A stretch of 64,000 nucleotides of DNA from Marinobacter sp. HL-58. Lineage in GTDB: Bacteria > Pseudomonadota > Gammaproteobacteria > Pseudomonadales > Oleiphilaceae. Position 1 is the stretch's first letter. Every line of letters begins with the position of its first letter. A program made the position numbers and the translations under genes. The notes under the pieces are model-generated. The model searched no databases. It was not told where the DNA came from and saw only the letters and a list, made by a program, of their open reading frames with translations. Positions 9,571 to 18,547 of this stretch are shown one piece after another. The DNA is taken from assembly GCF_001314605.1 (NCBI RefSeq), contig NZ_LIHP01000011.1, forward strand, positions 248,001 through 312,000, given 5' to 3'.

Positions 9571-10752
9571 TTACAGCAGTTCGATGGCTACCGCTGTTCC
9601 TTCCCCGCCACCGATGCACAGGGACGCCACACCGCGTTTGAGGCCACGCTGTTTCAGGGCGTTGATCAGGGTGATCATGATCCGCGACCCTGAAGAGCCG
9701 ATGGGGTGGCCCAGGGCGCAGGCGCCGCCATGGACGTTGACCTTGTTGGCATCCAGGCCCAGCTCGTTGATGGCGGCCAGGGTGACCACGGCAAAGGCTT
9801 CGTTGATTTCGAACAGGTCCACGTCGTCACGGCTCCAGCCGGCCTTTTTCAGTACCTTTTCGATGGCACCGATGGGCGCGAGGGTAAACTCGGCCGGCAG
9901 GCGGGCGTGGGTGGCGTGGGCGATGATGCGGGCCTGGGGTGTGAGGCCGCGTTTTTCTGCTTCTTCGCGGCTGGCCAGTACCATGGCGGAGGCGCCGTCG
10001 CTGATGGAGCTGGAGTTGGCGGCGGTGACGGTGCCGTCTTTGGCGAAGGCCGGTTTGAGCTGGGGGATCTTTTCCGGTTTGGCTTTGCCGGGCTGTTCGT
10101 CGGTGTCTACCACGGTGTCGCCGCCGCGGCCGGAGACGGTCACGGGGGTGATTTCGTCGGCGAAGCCGCCGTTCCTGATGGCCGCCAGTGAGCGTTCGAG
10201 GGAGGCGATGGCGAAGTTGTCCATGGCTTCGCGGCTGATATCGTATTTGTCCGCGGTGCGCTGGGCGAATACGCCCATGAGGCCGCCTTCGTAGGCGTCT
10301 TCAAGGCCGTCGAGGAACATGGAGTCCATGACCTGGCCGTGGCCCATGCGGTAGCCGGCGCGGGCTTTGGGCAGCAGGTAGGGGGCCTGGCTCATGTTTT
10401 CCATGCCGCCAGCGATCATGATGTTGTTGGTGCCGGCTTTGATCTGGTCGTGGGCCATGATGACGGCCTGCATGCCGGAGCCGCACATTTTGTTGATGGT
10501 GGTGCAGCCGCTGGAATCGGGGATGCCGGAGGCGCGGGAGGCCTGGCGTGCGGGCGCCTGGCCCAGGCCGCCGGGCAGTACGCAGCCCATGATGACTTCC
10601 TGGATGTCTGCTGGCTGGAGGCCGCTTCTTTCGATGGCTGCCTTGATGGAGATGGCGCCCAGGTCCGGGGAACGTACGGAGCTGAGGTCGCCCATCATTC
10701 CGCCCATGGGGGTTCTGGCGGAGCCTGCTATTACTACTTCTGTGTTGCTCAT
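9571..10752 (-). CDS. Acetyl-CoA C-acyltransferase (thiolase)
   Basis: A 393-residue thiolase, the full family length. The nucleophile is C90 in NKMCGSGMQAV. The C-terminal catalytic pair is H349 in GGACALGHPIGSSG and C379 in CIGGGEGTA. It makes or cleaves acetoacetyl-CoA or 3-ketoacyl-CoA; the AtoB/PhaA-like subgroup is most likely, which would suit the acetoacetate produced by the leucine pathway nearby. A purine-rich AGAGGA precedes the ATG. It is the downstream member of a minus-strand group with an acyl-CoA dehydrogenase and an SDR; hairpin element A separates it from the dehydrogenase. Confidence 0.9.
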   Translation of the reverse strand: MSNTEVVIAGSARTPMGGMMGDLSSVRSPDLGAISIKAAIERSGLQPADIQEVIMGCVLPGGLGQAPARQASRASGIPDSSGCTTINKMCGSGMQAVIMAHDQIKAGTNNIMIAGGMENMSQAPYLLPKARAGYRMGHGQVMDSMFLDGLEDAYEGGLMGVFAQRTADKYDISREAMDNFAIASLERSLAAIRNGGFADEITPVTVSGRGGDTVVDTDEQPGKAKPEKIPQLKPAFAKDGTVTAANSSSISDGASAMVLASREEAEKRGLTPQARIIAHATHARLPAEFTLAPIGAIEKVLKKAGWSRDDVDLFEINEAFAVVTLAAINELGLDANKVNVHGGACALGHPIGSSGSRIMITLINALKQRGLKRGVASLCIGGGEGTAVAIELL

Positions 10753-10783
10753 GGTTTTAGTCCTCTTGATTCGGGGGCGGGCC

Positions 10784-10885
10784 GAGTGGCGATCATCCCA
10801 TCCGGGACACGCCGTGAATACGTCCCTGTAGGCTCGTAAAAAACATCCATGTTTTTTACGGTCCCGGATGGGATGATCGCCACTC
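10784..10885 (-). repeat. Variable-arm hairpin element, copy A
   Basis: A perfect 25-bp inverted repeat (10784-10808 with 10861-10885) encloses a 52-base loop. In the sense of the host operon (minus) the loop reads: a nested 12-bp hairpin CGTAAAAAACAT-GG-ATGTTTTTTACG (10835-10860), then a 26-base segment containing ACAGGGACGTATTCACGGCG. The loop is nearly identical to copy D at 22.3 kb although the outer arms differ. It sits between the thiolase and the acyl-CoA dehydrogenase. There is no coding content, transposase or target duplication. Confidence 0.9.
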
Positions 10886-10932
10886 AGCCTCCAACTTGTG
10901 AGTTATCTTCCGACCTGTTTTGGCTTTTCGAT

Positions 10933-12084
10933 TTACGCCTTTCCCAGAACAGACCTGGCAATGATTTCTTTCATAACCTCAGACGTACCGCCGTAGATTC
11001 TTTGTACCCTTGCGTCGATAAACGCTCTCGAAATCGGGTACTCGCTGGTGTAACCGTAGCCTCCGAACAACTGCAGGCAACCATCAGCAACCCGGCACTG
11101 CATTTCCGTAGCGCTGTATTTCGCCATGGAAGCCGTGGGGGCGTCGAGTTCGCCTTTTTCGTACAGGTCGATACATTCGTCCACGAAGGCGCGGTTCACG
11201 CGGCAGTCGGTTTCCATGCGGGCGATTTCGAAGCGGGTATTTTGCAGTTGGGCCAGTTTCTGGCCGAACAGTTCCCGTTCCTGGGAATAGGCGATGGTCA
11301 GGTCCAGGGCGCCGCGGGCGGCGGCGACGCCGAGGGCGCCGATGACCAGGCGTTCCCGGGGGAGTTCACGCATCAGGTACATGAAGCCCTGGCCTTCCTC
11401 GCCCAGCAGTGCCGAGGCGGGGATGCGCATGTCGGAGAAGAAGAGTTCCGAGGTGTCGCCGGAGTGCTGGCCGATTTTGTCGAGGTTGCGGCCTTTACTG
11501 TAGCCCGGCAGCGAGGTGTCTACCAGGAACAGGCTGATGCCACGGGCGCCCGCCTTGGGGTCGGTTTTGGCGGCGACGATGACCATGTCGGCGTGTTGGC
11601 CGTTGGTGATGAAGGTCTTGGAGCCGTTGAGGATGTAGTCGTCGCCGTCTTTCACGGCGCTGGTGCGGATGGCCTGGAGGTCGCTGCCGGCGCCGGGTTC
11701 GGTCATGGCGATGGCGCCGACGGCTTCGCCGGAGACCATTTTCGGCAGCCAGTGTTGGCGCTGTTCCTCGTTGCCGATGTGGCTGAGGTAGGGGGCGACG
11801 ATGTCGGAGTGCACCATGACGTTGGTGGACAGGGCGCCGAAGCCCATGCGGGCCATTTCTTCGCCGACGATGACGGAGTACTGGAAGGGCGCGCCGCAGC
11901 CGCCCCAGTCTTCGGGGACGTCCACGCACAGCATGCCGGCGTTGCCCAGGGTGTTCCACAGTTCCCGGGGTACGATGCCGGATTTTTCCCAGGCTTCGTA
12001 GTGGGGCGTTACCTCGGCCTCCAGGGCCTTGATGACGGTCTCCCGGAACATCTCGAGTTCTTCTTTATCAACAACGCTGGTCAT
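10933..12084 (-). CDS. Acyl-CoA dehydrogenase
   Basis: A 383-residue FAD enzyme catalysing alpha-beta dehydrogenation of an acyl-CoA and passing electrons to ETF. It shows the signatures AIAMTEPGAGSDLQAIRT in the middle domain and CLQLFGGYGYTSEYPISR near the C-terminus. The ATG at 12084 is chosen because AGGAG lies 7 bases upstream; a TTG 15 bases further up abuts the SDR stop. It follows the SDR gene by 15 bases, so the two are co-transcribed. Chain-length preference cannot be told; it is distinct in sequence from LiuA at 15.5 kb. Confidence 0.9.
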   Translation of the reverse strand: MTSVVDKEELEMFRETVIKALEAEVTPHYEAWEKSGIVPRELWNTLGNAGMLCVDVPEDWGGCGAPFQYSVIVGEEMARMGFGALSTNVMVHSDIVAPYLSHIGNEEQRQHWLPKMVSGEAVGAIAMTEPGAGSDLQAIRTSAVKDGDDYILNGSKTFITNGQHADMVIVAAKTDPKAGARGISLFLVDTSLPGYSKGRNLDKIGQHSGDTSELFFSDMRIPASALLGEEGQGFMYLMRELPRERLVIGALGVAAARGALDLTIAYSQERELFGQKLAQLQNTRFEIARMETDCRVNRAFVDECIDLYEKGELDAPTASMAKYSATEMQCRVADGCLQLFGGYGYTSEYPISRAFIDARVQRIYGGTSEVMKEIIARSVLGKA

Positions 12085-12099
12085 GGTGGTCTCCTGCAA

Positions 12100-12861
12100 T
12101 TATTTGGGCGCCATGCGCAGAGCGCTGTCGAGGCGGATGACTTCGCCGTTGAGCACCGGGTTGCGCACCATCTGGTCCACCAGCATGCCGAATTCTTCCG
12201 GCTTGCCCAGGCGCTTGGGGAACGGCAGTGTGGCGGCCAGACTGTCCTGCACTTCCTGGGGCATGCCGGCCATCATCGGGGTCATGAAAATGCCCGGGGC
12301 GATGGTGTTCACGCGGATGCCTTCCCGCGCCAGTTCCCGTGCGGACTGCAATGTCATGGCGACAACACCGCCCTTGGAGGCGCTGTAGGCGGCCTGGCCG
12401 ATCTGGCCTTCGAAGGCGGCCACGGAGGCGGTGGATATAATCACGCCCCGCTCGCCATCGGCATTGGGCTCGCGCTGGGCCATGTCGGCGGCGGCCAGGC
12501 GCATGATGTTGAAGGTGCCTATCAGGTTGACCTGGATAACCTTGCTGAAGTTCTCCAGGGGCATGGGGCCTTCCTTGCCGAGGATTTTGGCGGCGGGGGC
12601 GATGCCCGCGCAGTTGACGGCGATGCCGCACAGGCCGTGGGCGTCGCGGGCGGCCCTGACAGCAGCCTCTGCGCTTTCGGCGGAGGACACGTCGCATTCG
12701 ATGAACACACCGCCAATATCCTTCGCTACGGCTTCGCCCTTCTCTTTCGACAGGTCGAAAATAGCAACCTTACAGCCAGCGGCGGCCAGTGCACGGGCTG
12801 CGCCTTCGCCAAGGCCGGATGCGCCACCGGTGACAATTGAGGGGACTCCCTGAAATTCCAT
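12100..12861 (-). CDS. SDR-family 3-hydroxyacyl-CoA dehydrogenase
   Basis: A 253-residue short-chain dehydrogenase. The NAD-binding motif TGGASGLGEG lies near the N-terminus, followed by NCAGIAPA. The active-site Ser is in STASVAAFEG and the YSASKGG catalytic Tyr/Lys motif follows. The long insertion after NCAGI and the IAPGIFMTPMMAG segment resemble the HSD17B10 (type II 3-hydroxyacyl-CoA dehydrogenase) subgroup, which acts on short or branched hydroxyacyl-CoAs. AGGAG precedes the ATG. It is the first gene of the minus-strand pair with the acyl-CoA dehydrogenase, so the set SDR-dehydrogenase-thiolase supplies three beta-oxidation steps. Confidence 0.87.
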   Translation of the reverse strand: MEFQGVPSIVTGGASGLGEGAARALAAAGCKVAIFDLSKEKGEAVAKDIGGVFIECDVSSAESAEAAVRAARDAHGLCGIAVNCAGIAPAAKILGKEGPMPLENFSKVIQVNLIGTFNIMRLAAADMAQREPNADGERGVIISTASVAAFEGQIGQAAYSASKGGVVAMTLQSARELAREGIRVNTIAPGIFMTPMMAGMPQEVQDSLAATLPFPKRLGKPEEFGMLVDQMVRNPVLNGEVIRLDSALRMAPK

Positions 12862-12991
12862 ATTGTGCTCCTGATATCAGCATCACCGGCAAAGCCCAGG
12901 AGCCCGCCGGTGAACAGTTTGAATTGGGTATGGGATCAGTCTGTCTCAGTCACCTCCTGGGCGCCATGACATAACCGGGCAGGAAATTTGA

Positions 12992-13036
12992 TAAAAAATG
13001 ACACGCCGGAGCTACTTCCATGCTCGCCCCGGCGTT
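12992..13036 (-). terminator. Rho-independent terminator of the acyl-CoA synthetase gene
   Basis: Read on the minus strand, the arms ACGCCGG and CCGGCGT, partly extended by AGC/GCT with a small bulge, form a stem. They are followed after a few bases by a run of six T (12993-12998). It lies 13 bases after the stop of the 13049-14677 gene and separates it from the SDR operon. Confidence 0.65.
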
Positions 13037-13048
13037 TACAACTGGCGG

Positions 13049-14677
13049 TCACAACTTTTTCGCGTCGTCCCGCAGCACGAACTTCTGGATCTTGCCGGTA
13101 TTGGTTTTTGGCAGCTCGCTGAACACAATGGTCTTGGGAATCTTGTACCCGGCCATTCGCTCCCGACAGAAGGCGATGATGTCGTCTTCGCTGACATCTC
13201 CCGCCTCCGGTTTCAGGGTCACAAATGCGCAGGGTGTCTCGCCCCATTTTTCGTCAGGCCTTGCCACCACGGCGGCTTCGAGGATATCAGGGTGGCGGTA
13301 GAGCACATCTTCCACTTCGATGGTGGAGATGTTCTCGCCACCGGAAATGATGATGTCCTTCAGCCGGTCCTTGATCTCGGCATAACCATCCGGGTGCCAC
13401 ACGGCCAGGTCGCCGGTATGGAACCAGCCACCCCGCAGGGCTTCGGCCGTGGCCTTGGGATTCTTCAGATATCCCTTCATCACCGTGTTACCACGCAGGA
13501 AGATCTCGCCGATGGTCTTGCCATCTTTAGGCACGGCCTCCATGGTTTCCGGATCTCCCACCATCATGCCGGCCAATGTGTGGTAGCGAACCCCCTGCCG
13601 TGCTTTTATGCGGGCACGTTCTTCCACGGGCAGGTCGTCCCATTCCAATTTCCAGGCGCAAACGGTCACCGGGCCATAAACCTCTGTAAGGCCGTAAACG
13701 TGGGTAACCTGGAAGCCCATCTCCTCAATTGCCTCAATCACCTTGGCCGGTGGCGCCGCGCCGGCAGTCATTGCCTGTACGGTATGGCTGAAACTGGACT
13801 TGGAGGCCTCTGAAGCACCCAGCAGGGTGTTCAATACTATCGGCGCACCACACATATGGCTGACCTTGTGCTCACTGATCAGCTGCAGGATCTTCTCCGG
13901 GTCCACCTTGCGCAGGCAAACATGGGTGCCAGCAAAAGCCGTAATGGTCCAGGGAAAGCACCAGCCATTGCAGTGGAACATCGGCAGTGTCCACAGGTAC
14001 ACCGGGTGCATGCCCATGGACCAGACCGCCTGGTTGCCCATGGCATTCTCGTAGGCCCCGCGATGGTGATAAACCACCCCTTTGGGGTTACCGGTGGTGC
14101 CGGAGGTGTAGCAGAGTGAAATCGCATCCCATTCATCCGCCGGCATCTGCCAGTCAAATTCCGGATCGCCACTGGCCAGGAAGGCCTCGTAATCCAGATC
14201 ACTGATCTGGGTACCATCACCAGCAAATTCAGGGTCATTAACATCAATCAACTGCGGGGGATTATCCAGCAGGCCCATGGCTTTATTGATCACATGGCCG
14301 AATTCCCGGTCTGCAATCAGCACCTTCGCTTCGCCATGTTCCAGCATGAAGGCAACGGCCTCGGCATCCAGCCGGGTATTCAGTGCATTCAGAACCCCGC
14401 CCAGCATGGGAACGCCGAAATGACATTCCAGCATCTCAGGAATGTTCGGCATCATCGCCGCGACTGTATCCCCTTTGCCAACACCTTTAGCGGCCAGCGC
14501 CGACGCAAGACGGCGACAGCGCTCGTAGGTTTCCCGCCAGTTACGGCGGATATCGCCGTGGATGACCGCCGGGTACTCCGGATAAACACTGGCGGTACGC
14601 TCCAGGAAATCCAGCGGTGACAGGGTTGCATGGTTTGCTGCGGTGGGCTCAAGGCCCTGGTCAAAGATCGAAGTCAT
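13049..14677 (-). CDS. AMP-forming acyl-CoA synthetase
   Basis: A 542-residue ANL-superfamily ligase. It carries the P-loop [11 protein letters not shown], the adenylation motif YGLTEVYGP, the hinge region GWFHTGDLAVWHPDGYAEIKD and a C-terminal catalytic Lys in PKTNTGKIQKF. It activates a carboxylic acid to acyl-AMP and then acyl-CoA. Length and motif context resemble the group that includes DmdB (methylmercaptopropionate-CoA ligase) and medium-chain synthetases, so the substrate is uncertain. AGGAGACC precedes the ATG. It is divergent from liuR across the LiuR-type palindrome and is therefore a candidate member of the LiuR regulon. Confidence 0.88.
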   Translation of the reverse strand: MTSIFDQGLEPTAANHATLSPLDFLERTASVYPEYPAVIHGDIRRNWRETYERCRRLASALAAKGVGKGDTVAAMMPNIPEMLECHFGVPMLGGVLNALNTRLDAEAVAFMLEHGEAKVLIADREFGHVINKAMGLLDNPPQLIDVNDPEFAGDGTQISDLDYEAFLASGDPEFDWQMPADEWDAISLCYTSGTTGNPKGVVYHHRGAYENAMGNQAVWSMGMHPVYLWTLPMFHCNGWCFPWTITAFAGTHVCLRKVDPEKILQLISEHKVSHMCGAPIVLNTLLGASEASKSSFSHTVQAMTAGAAPPAKVIEAIEEMGFQVTHVYGLTEVYGPVTVCAWKLEWDDLPVEERARIKARQGVRYHTLAGMMVGDPETMEAVPKDGKTIGEIFLRGNTVMKGYLKNPKATAEALRGGWFHTGDLAVWHPDGYAEIKDRLKDIIISGGENISTIEVEDVLYRHPDILEAAVVARPDEKWGETPCAFVTLKPEAGDVSEDDIIAFCRERMAGYKIPKTIVFSELPKTNTGKIQKFVLRDDAKKL

Positions 14678-14810
14678 ACCGGTCTCCTGATGTTGTTGTT
14701 CCGGATTGGTATCCTGTTCCCATGACTATAGGGCAACCGTTGCGTTTTGACACTTACACCATTCGCCGAATTTTTCCCTGCCTGTCAATCCAATTCGATC
14801 TCAAAAATAC

Positions 14811-14831
14811 TTTACGTTTACGTAAACTTTA
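14811..14831. promoter_or_regulatory. Predicted LiuR operator
   Basis: A perfect 12-bp palindrome GTTTACGTAAAC (14816-14827) sits inside TTTACGTTTACGTAAACTTT. It lies 34 bases upstream of the liuR ATG in the gap shared with the divergent acyl-CoA synthetase. MerR-family LiuR of proteobacteria is known to bind a TTTACGTTTACGTAAA-like site, so both genes are probably controlled from here. No second copy was seen before liuA. Confidence 0.8.
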
Positions 14832-14861
14832 TCTAACCTAAGTCTAAAAAAGGAAACCGCC

Positions 14862-15308
14862 ATGGACATCAAGAAAACTTACAGCATCAGCGAGCTCGCC
14901 AAGGAGTTCGACGTCACTACCCGAAGCGTACGTTTTTACGAAGATCAGGGCCTGCTCCACCCCACCCGGCGCGGCCAGACCCGCATCTTCAGCTCGAAAG
15001 ACCGGGTGCGCCTGAAACTGATCCTGCGGGGCAAGCGCATGGGGTTTTCCCTGGCGGAGACCAAAGAGCTGTTCGACCTGTGGGACGAAACCCTCAGCGG
15101 TAACGAAAAACAGCTCCTGCTGATGCTGGACACCCTGGCCCGCAAGCGGGCACAGCTTGAGCAGCAGAAAAACGACATTGCCCAGGCGGAGATGGAAATG
15201 GATACGGCAGAAGCCCGGTGTCGGGAAGCACTCGCCGAGCTACAGAAGAAAAAGCGTCAACAGGCAAAGGCTAAAAAAGAAGAGCCCGAGTCCATCGAAC
15301 AAAAGTAG
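14862..15308 (+). CDS. liuR: MerR-family regulator LiuR
   Basis: A 148-residue MerR protein. The N-terminal winged helix YSISELAKEFDVTTRSVRFY and the second helix RVRLKLILRGKRMGFSLAE fill the first 75 residues. A long dimerisation coiled coil follows, ending in a very Lys/Glu-rich tail. There is no cysteine pair of the metal-sensing type, consistent with LiuR. AGGA precedes the ATG. It heads the leucine degradation operon, with the operator palindrome directly upstream, and is likely autoregulatory. Confidence 0.9.
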   Translation: MDIKKTYSISELAKEFDVTTRSVRFYEDQGLLHPTRRGQTRIFSSKDRVRLKLILRGKRMGFSLAETKELFDLWDETLSGNEKQLLLMLDTLARKRAQLEQQKNDIAQAEMEMDTAEARCREALAELQKKKRQQAKAKKEEPESIEQK

Positions 15309-15322
15309 TGGCGGACACCCGA

Positions 15323-15426
15323 GCGAGCGGATATCGGTTTCCGAAACCGTGCGGAGCCATGGATGGCGGAGCCCGAGCGTACAGGGACGTATTTACAGCG
15401 TGTTTCGGAAACCGATATCCGCTCGC
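15323..15426 (+). repeat. Variable-arm hairpin element, copy B
   Basis: A perfect 25-bp inverted repeat (15323-15347 with 15402-15426) encloses a 54-base loop. The loop starts CGT and ends with ACAGGGACGTATTTACAGCG, matching copies A and D. The A/T-rich nested hairpin of A and D is replaced by a GC-rich stretch with GGAGCCATGGATGGCGGAGC. It fills the liuR-liuA gap in the same sense as transcription. The outer arms share no sequence with A or D except the inner-end GTTTCGG (GTCCCGG in the others). Confidence 0.88.
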
Positions 15427-15472
15427 GAAGCCCGCGACCAACTCCAGATTTGAGAGCAAAAGGTAGCCAACA

Positions 15473-16639
15473 ATGAAATCACAATACTCAGAGTTCAACT
15501 TCGGCCTTGGTGAGACCATCGATATGCTCCGGGAGCAGATCAACGGGTTCGCCGCCAAAGACATCGCTCCCCGCGCCGAAAGCATTGACCGGGAAAACCT
15601 ATTCCCCAACGACCTGTGGAAAAAGTTCGGCGACATGGGCCTGCTGGGTATTACCGCCGACGAAGCCTACGGCGGCTCCGGCATGGGCTACCTGGCACAC
15701 GTTGTGGCCATGGAAGAAATCAGCCGCGCCTCGGCCTCGGTGGGCCTTTCCTACGGTGCCCACTCCAACCTGTGCGTTAACCAGATCAACCGCAACGGCA
15801 CCGACGAGCAGAAAGAAAAGTACCTGCCCAAGCTCATCAGCGGCGAACACATCGGCGCCCTGGCCATGTCCGAGCCTAACGCCGGCTCCGACGTAGTCTC
15901 CATGAAACTCAGCGCCAAGGACGCCGGCGACCACTACGTGCTCAACGGCAGCAAAATGTGGATCACCAACGGCCCCGACGCCAACGTCTACGTCATCTAC
16001 GCCAAAACCGACCCGTCTGCCGGCCCCCGTGGCATCACCGCCTTTATAGTCGAGCGCGACACCCCGGGATTCACCCAGGCCCAGAAGCTGGACAAGCTGG
16101 GCATGCGCGGCTCCAACACCTGTGAGCTGGTCTTCGAAGACGCCAAGGTGCCCAAGGAAAACGTCATGGGCGGCGTGGGCAACGGCGCCAAAGTCCTGAT
16201 GAGCGGCCTCGACTACGAACGCCTCGTCCTCGCCGGCGGCCCGCTGGGCATCATGCAGGCGGCCATGGACGTGGTGGTTCCCTACATCCGCGAACGCAAA
16301 CAGTTCGGCCAGGCCATCGGCGAGTTTGAACTGGTACAGGGCAAGGTTGCGGACATGTACACCTTCATGAACACCGCCAAGTCCTACGTCTACATGGTCG
16401 CCATGTCCGCCGACCGCGGCAACACCACCAGAAAAGACGCTGCCGGCGCGATCCTGTATTCCGCAGAAATGGCCACCAAACTGGCCCTGGACGCCATCCA
16501 GCTGCTCGGCGGTAACGGTTACATCAACGAATACCCGACGGGCCGCCTGTTGCGTGACGCCAAACTGTACGAAATCGGCGCCGGCACGTCCGAAATCCGC
16601 CGGATGCTGATTGGTCGGGAGCTGTATCTGAACAACTAG
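15473..16639 (+). CDS. liuA: Isovaleryl-CoA dehydrogenase
   Basis: A 388-residue acyl-CoA dehydrogenase family enzyme converting isovaleryl-CoA to 3-methylcrotonyl-CoA with FAD, electrons going to ETF. It shows [18 protein letters not shown], the FAD segment [20 protein letters not shown] and [20 protein letters not shown]. The conserved [13 protein letters not shown] contains the Glu that is catalytic in isovaleryl-CoA dehydrogenases. Length and position as first structural gene of a liu operon match. The start follows AAAAGGTAG. Copies C1 and C2 of the hairpin repeat separate it from liuB. Confidence 0.94.
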   Translation: MKSQYSEFNFGLGETIDMLREQINGFAAKDIAPRAESIDRENLFPNDLWKKFGDMGLLGITADEAYGGSGMGYLAHVVAMEEISRASASVGLSYGAHSNLCVNQINRNGTDEQKEKYLPKLISGEHIGALAMSEPNAGSDVVSMKLSAKDAGDHYVLNGSKMWITNGPDANVYVIYAKTDPSAGPRGITAFIVERDTPGFTQAQKLDKLGMRGSNTCELVFEDAKVPKENVMGGVGNGAKVLMSGLDYERLVLAGGPLGIMQAAMDVVVPYIRERKQFGQAIGEFELVQGKVADMYTFMNTAKSYVYMVAMSADRGNTTRKDAAGAILYSAEMATKLALDAIQLLGGNGYINEYPTGRLLRDAKLYEIGAGTSEIRRMLIGRELYLNN

Positions 16640-16658
16640 GCCCGCTGTTCCGGGTGGA

Positions 16659-16770
16659 GGCGGTCGGCCGGGTAGGGCTTTCGGGAAACGCTACGAGCAC
16701 ATCCATGTGCGCTTGACGTAGGCCATCCTTGGCCTACGACATTCCCGAAAGCCCTACCCGGCCAACCGTC
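16659..16770 (-). repeat. Hairpin element, copy C1 (second class)
   Basis: A perfect 22-bp inverted repeat (16666-16687 with 16742-16763) extends outward with one mismatch and one G-T pair to about 16659 and 16770. The loop holds two further hairpins: GCACAT-CC-ATGTGC (16697-16710) and CGTAGGCCA-TCCT-TGGCCTACG (16717-16738). Read on the minus strand, ACATGGATGTGCTCGTAGCG resembles the ACATGGATGTTTTTTACGAGCC part of copy A. It therefore looks like a related class inserted in the opposite sense. It lies in the liuA-liuB gap. Confidence 0.82.
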
Positions 16771-16833
16771 CGAACTTGGGTAGTCGCTCTCAAACAGAAG
16801 TACAGAGAGCGGCTGGCAACCAAATTCAGACGA

Positions 16834-16891
16834 GGGTCTGGTGGCATGGACGTATTCACGGCGTGTCCCGGAGCGCCATGCCACCAGACCC
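16834..16891 (+). repeat. Hairpin element, copy C2 (short form)
   Basis: A 16-bp perfect inverted repeat (16834-16849 with 16876-16891) encloses ACGTATTCACGGCGTGTCCC plus six bases. The loop keeps only the most conserved segment of copies A, B and D and lacks the nested hairpin, so it is a minimal or internally deleted version. The arms again differ from all other copies. It sits 34 bases before the liuB start and only about 60 bases after C1. Confidence 0.85.
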
Positions 16892-16925
16892 GACGCACGG
16901 ACTCAGACACACGGACTAAAATGCT

Positions 16926-18533
16926 ATGACGGTACTCCAAAGCAAAGTTAACCCAAGGTCCGAAGAATTCCAGGCCAACCAGGCCTCCATGGCAAAAGCC
17001 GTGGCCGACCTGCGGGACAAGGTAGCCACCATCCAGCAGGGCGGTGGCCCCTCCTACCAGGAACGCCACATCGCCCGCGGCAAACTGCTCCCGAGAGAGC
17101 GCATCAACCGCCTTCTGGACGACGGCTCTCCTTTTCTTGAAGTAGGCCAATTCGCCGCCTATAACGTCTACGATGAAGAAGTCCCCGCCGCTGGTGTCAT
17201 CGCCGGTGTGGGCCGCGTCTCCGGCACCGAATGCATGATCATCGCCAACGACGCCACCGTCAAAGGCGGCAGCTACTACCCGCTCACGGTCAAGAAGCAC
17301 CTCCGTGCCCAGGAAATCGCCCTGCAGAACCGTCTGCCCTGCATCTACCTGGTGGACTCCGGCGGCGCCAACCTGCCCAGGCAGGACGAAGTCTTCCCGG
17401 ACCGCGACCACTTTGGCCGCATCTTCTACAACCAGGCCAGAATGTCCGCCGACGACATCCCCCAGATTGCTGTCGTCATGGGCCTGTGCACCGCAGGTGG
17501 CGCCTACGTACCCGCCATGGCGGACGAATCCATTATCGTGCGCAACCAGGGCACCATTTTCCTGGCCGGCCCACCACTGGTAAAAGCCGCCACCGGTGAA
17601 GTGGTCAGCGCCGAAGACCTGGGTGGCGCCGACGTCCACTGCAAAATCTCCGGCGTGGCCGACCACTACGCCGAAAACGACGCCCACGCCCTGGAAATCG
17701 CCCGGCGCTGCATCTCCAACCTCAACCGCCGCAAACCCGCGGATGTGGAGATCCGCAAACCCAGGGCGCCGCTGTTCAACGCCGAAGAAATCTACGGCAT
17801 CGTCGGGACCGACCTGCGCAAACAGTTCGACGTGCGTGATGTCATCGCCCGTATCGTCGACGGCTCCGAGTTTGACGAATTCAAACGCTACTACGGCCAG
17901 ACCCTGGTCACAGGCTTCGCCCATATCCACGGCTACCCGGTGGGCATCATCGCCAACAATGGCATCCTGTTCAGCGAGTCCGCCCAGAAAGGCGCGCACT
18001 TTATTGAACTGTGCTGCCAGCGCAACATCCCGCTGCTATTCCTGCAGAACATCACCGGCTTTATGGTGGGCCAGAAGCACGAGGCGGAAGGCATCGCCAA
18101 GCACGGCGCGAAGATGGTCATGGCCGTGGCCTGTGCGGAAGTGCCCAAGATTACCGTACTGATTGGCGGGTCTTTCGGCGCAGGCAACTACGGCATGTGT
18201 GGCCGCGCCTACAGCCCCGACTTCCTGTGGATGTGGCCCAACGCCCGCATTTCCGTCATGGGCGGTGAGCAGGCCGCAGGCGTACTCGCCACCGTCAAGC
18301 GTGAAGGCATGGAGCGCAAGGGCCAGGACTGGAGCACCGAAGAAGAGGCAGATTTCAAAAAGCCCATCATCGACTCCTACGAGCACCAGGGCCATCCCTA
18401 CTACGCCAGCGCCCGCCTGTGGGACGACGGCGTGATCGACCCGGCCCAGACCCGTGAAGTGGTCGCCCTGAGCCTGTCCGCCACCCTCAACCGCCCGGCC
18501 AAGCCAACACGCTTCGGCGTGTTCCGCATGTGA
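16926..18533 (+). CDS. liuB: Methylcrotonoyl-CoA carboxylase carboxyltransferase subunit
   Basis: The 535-residue beta subunit transfers the carboxyl group from carboxybiotin to 3-methylcrotonyl-CoA. It is a tandem crotonase-fold carboxyltransferase: the N-terminal half contains [17 protein letters not shown] and [11 protein letters not shown], and the C-terminal half contains [20 protein letters not shown] and [16 protein letters not shown]. These are MCC-type rather than propionyl-CoA carboxylase motifs. There is no clear ribosome site before the ATG, which follows hairpin copy C2. It forms the holoenzyme with LiuD. Confidence 0.95.
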   Translation: MTVLQSKVNPRSEEFQANQASMAKAVADLRDKVATIQQGGGPSYQERHIARGKLLPRERINRLLDDGSPFLEVGQFAAYNVYDEEVPAAGVIAGVGRVSGTECMIIANDATVKGGSYYPLTVKKHLRAQEIALQNRLPCIYLVDSGGANLPRQDEVFPDRDHFGRIFYNQARMSADDIPQIAVVMGLCTAGGAYVPAMADESIIVRNQGTIFLAGPPLVKAATGEVVSAEDLGGADVHCKISGVADHYAENDAHALEIARRCISNLNRRKPADVEIRKPRAPLFNAEEIYGIVGTDLRKQFDVRDVIARIVDGSEFDEFKRYYGQTLVTGFAHIHGYPVGIIANNGILFSESAQKGAHFIELCCQRNIPLLFLQNITGFMVGQKHEAEGIAKHGAKMVMAVACAEVPKITVLIGGSFGAGNYGMCGRAYSPDFLWMWPNARISVMGGEQAAGVLATVKREGMERKGQDWSTEEEADFKKPIIDSYEHQGHPYYASARLWDDGVIDPAQTREVVALSLSATLNRPAKPTRFGVFRM

Positions 18534-18547
18534 CGGAGGAGAACGCC

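Noticed and set aside
16659..16891. Interpreting the stacked hairpins as an insertion sequence or MITE
   Set aside because: There is no transposase, no target-site duplication was seen, and the arms of the different copies are not related as terminal repeats of one mobile element would be.
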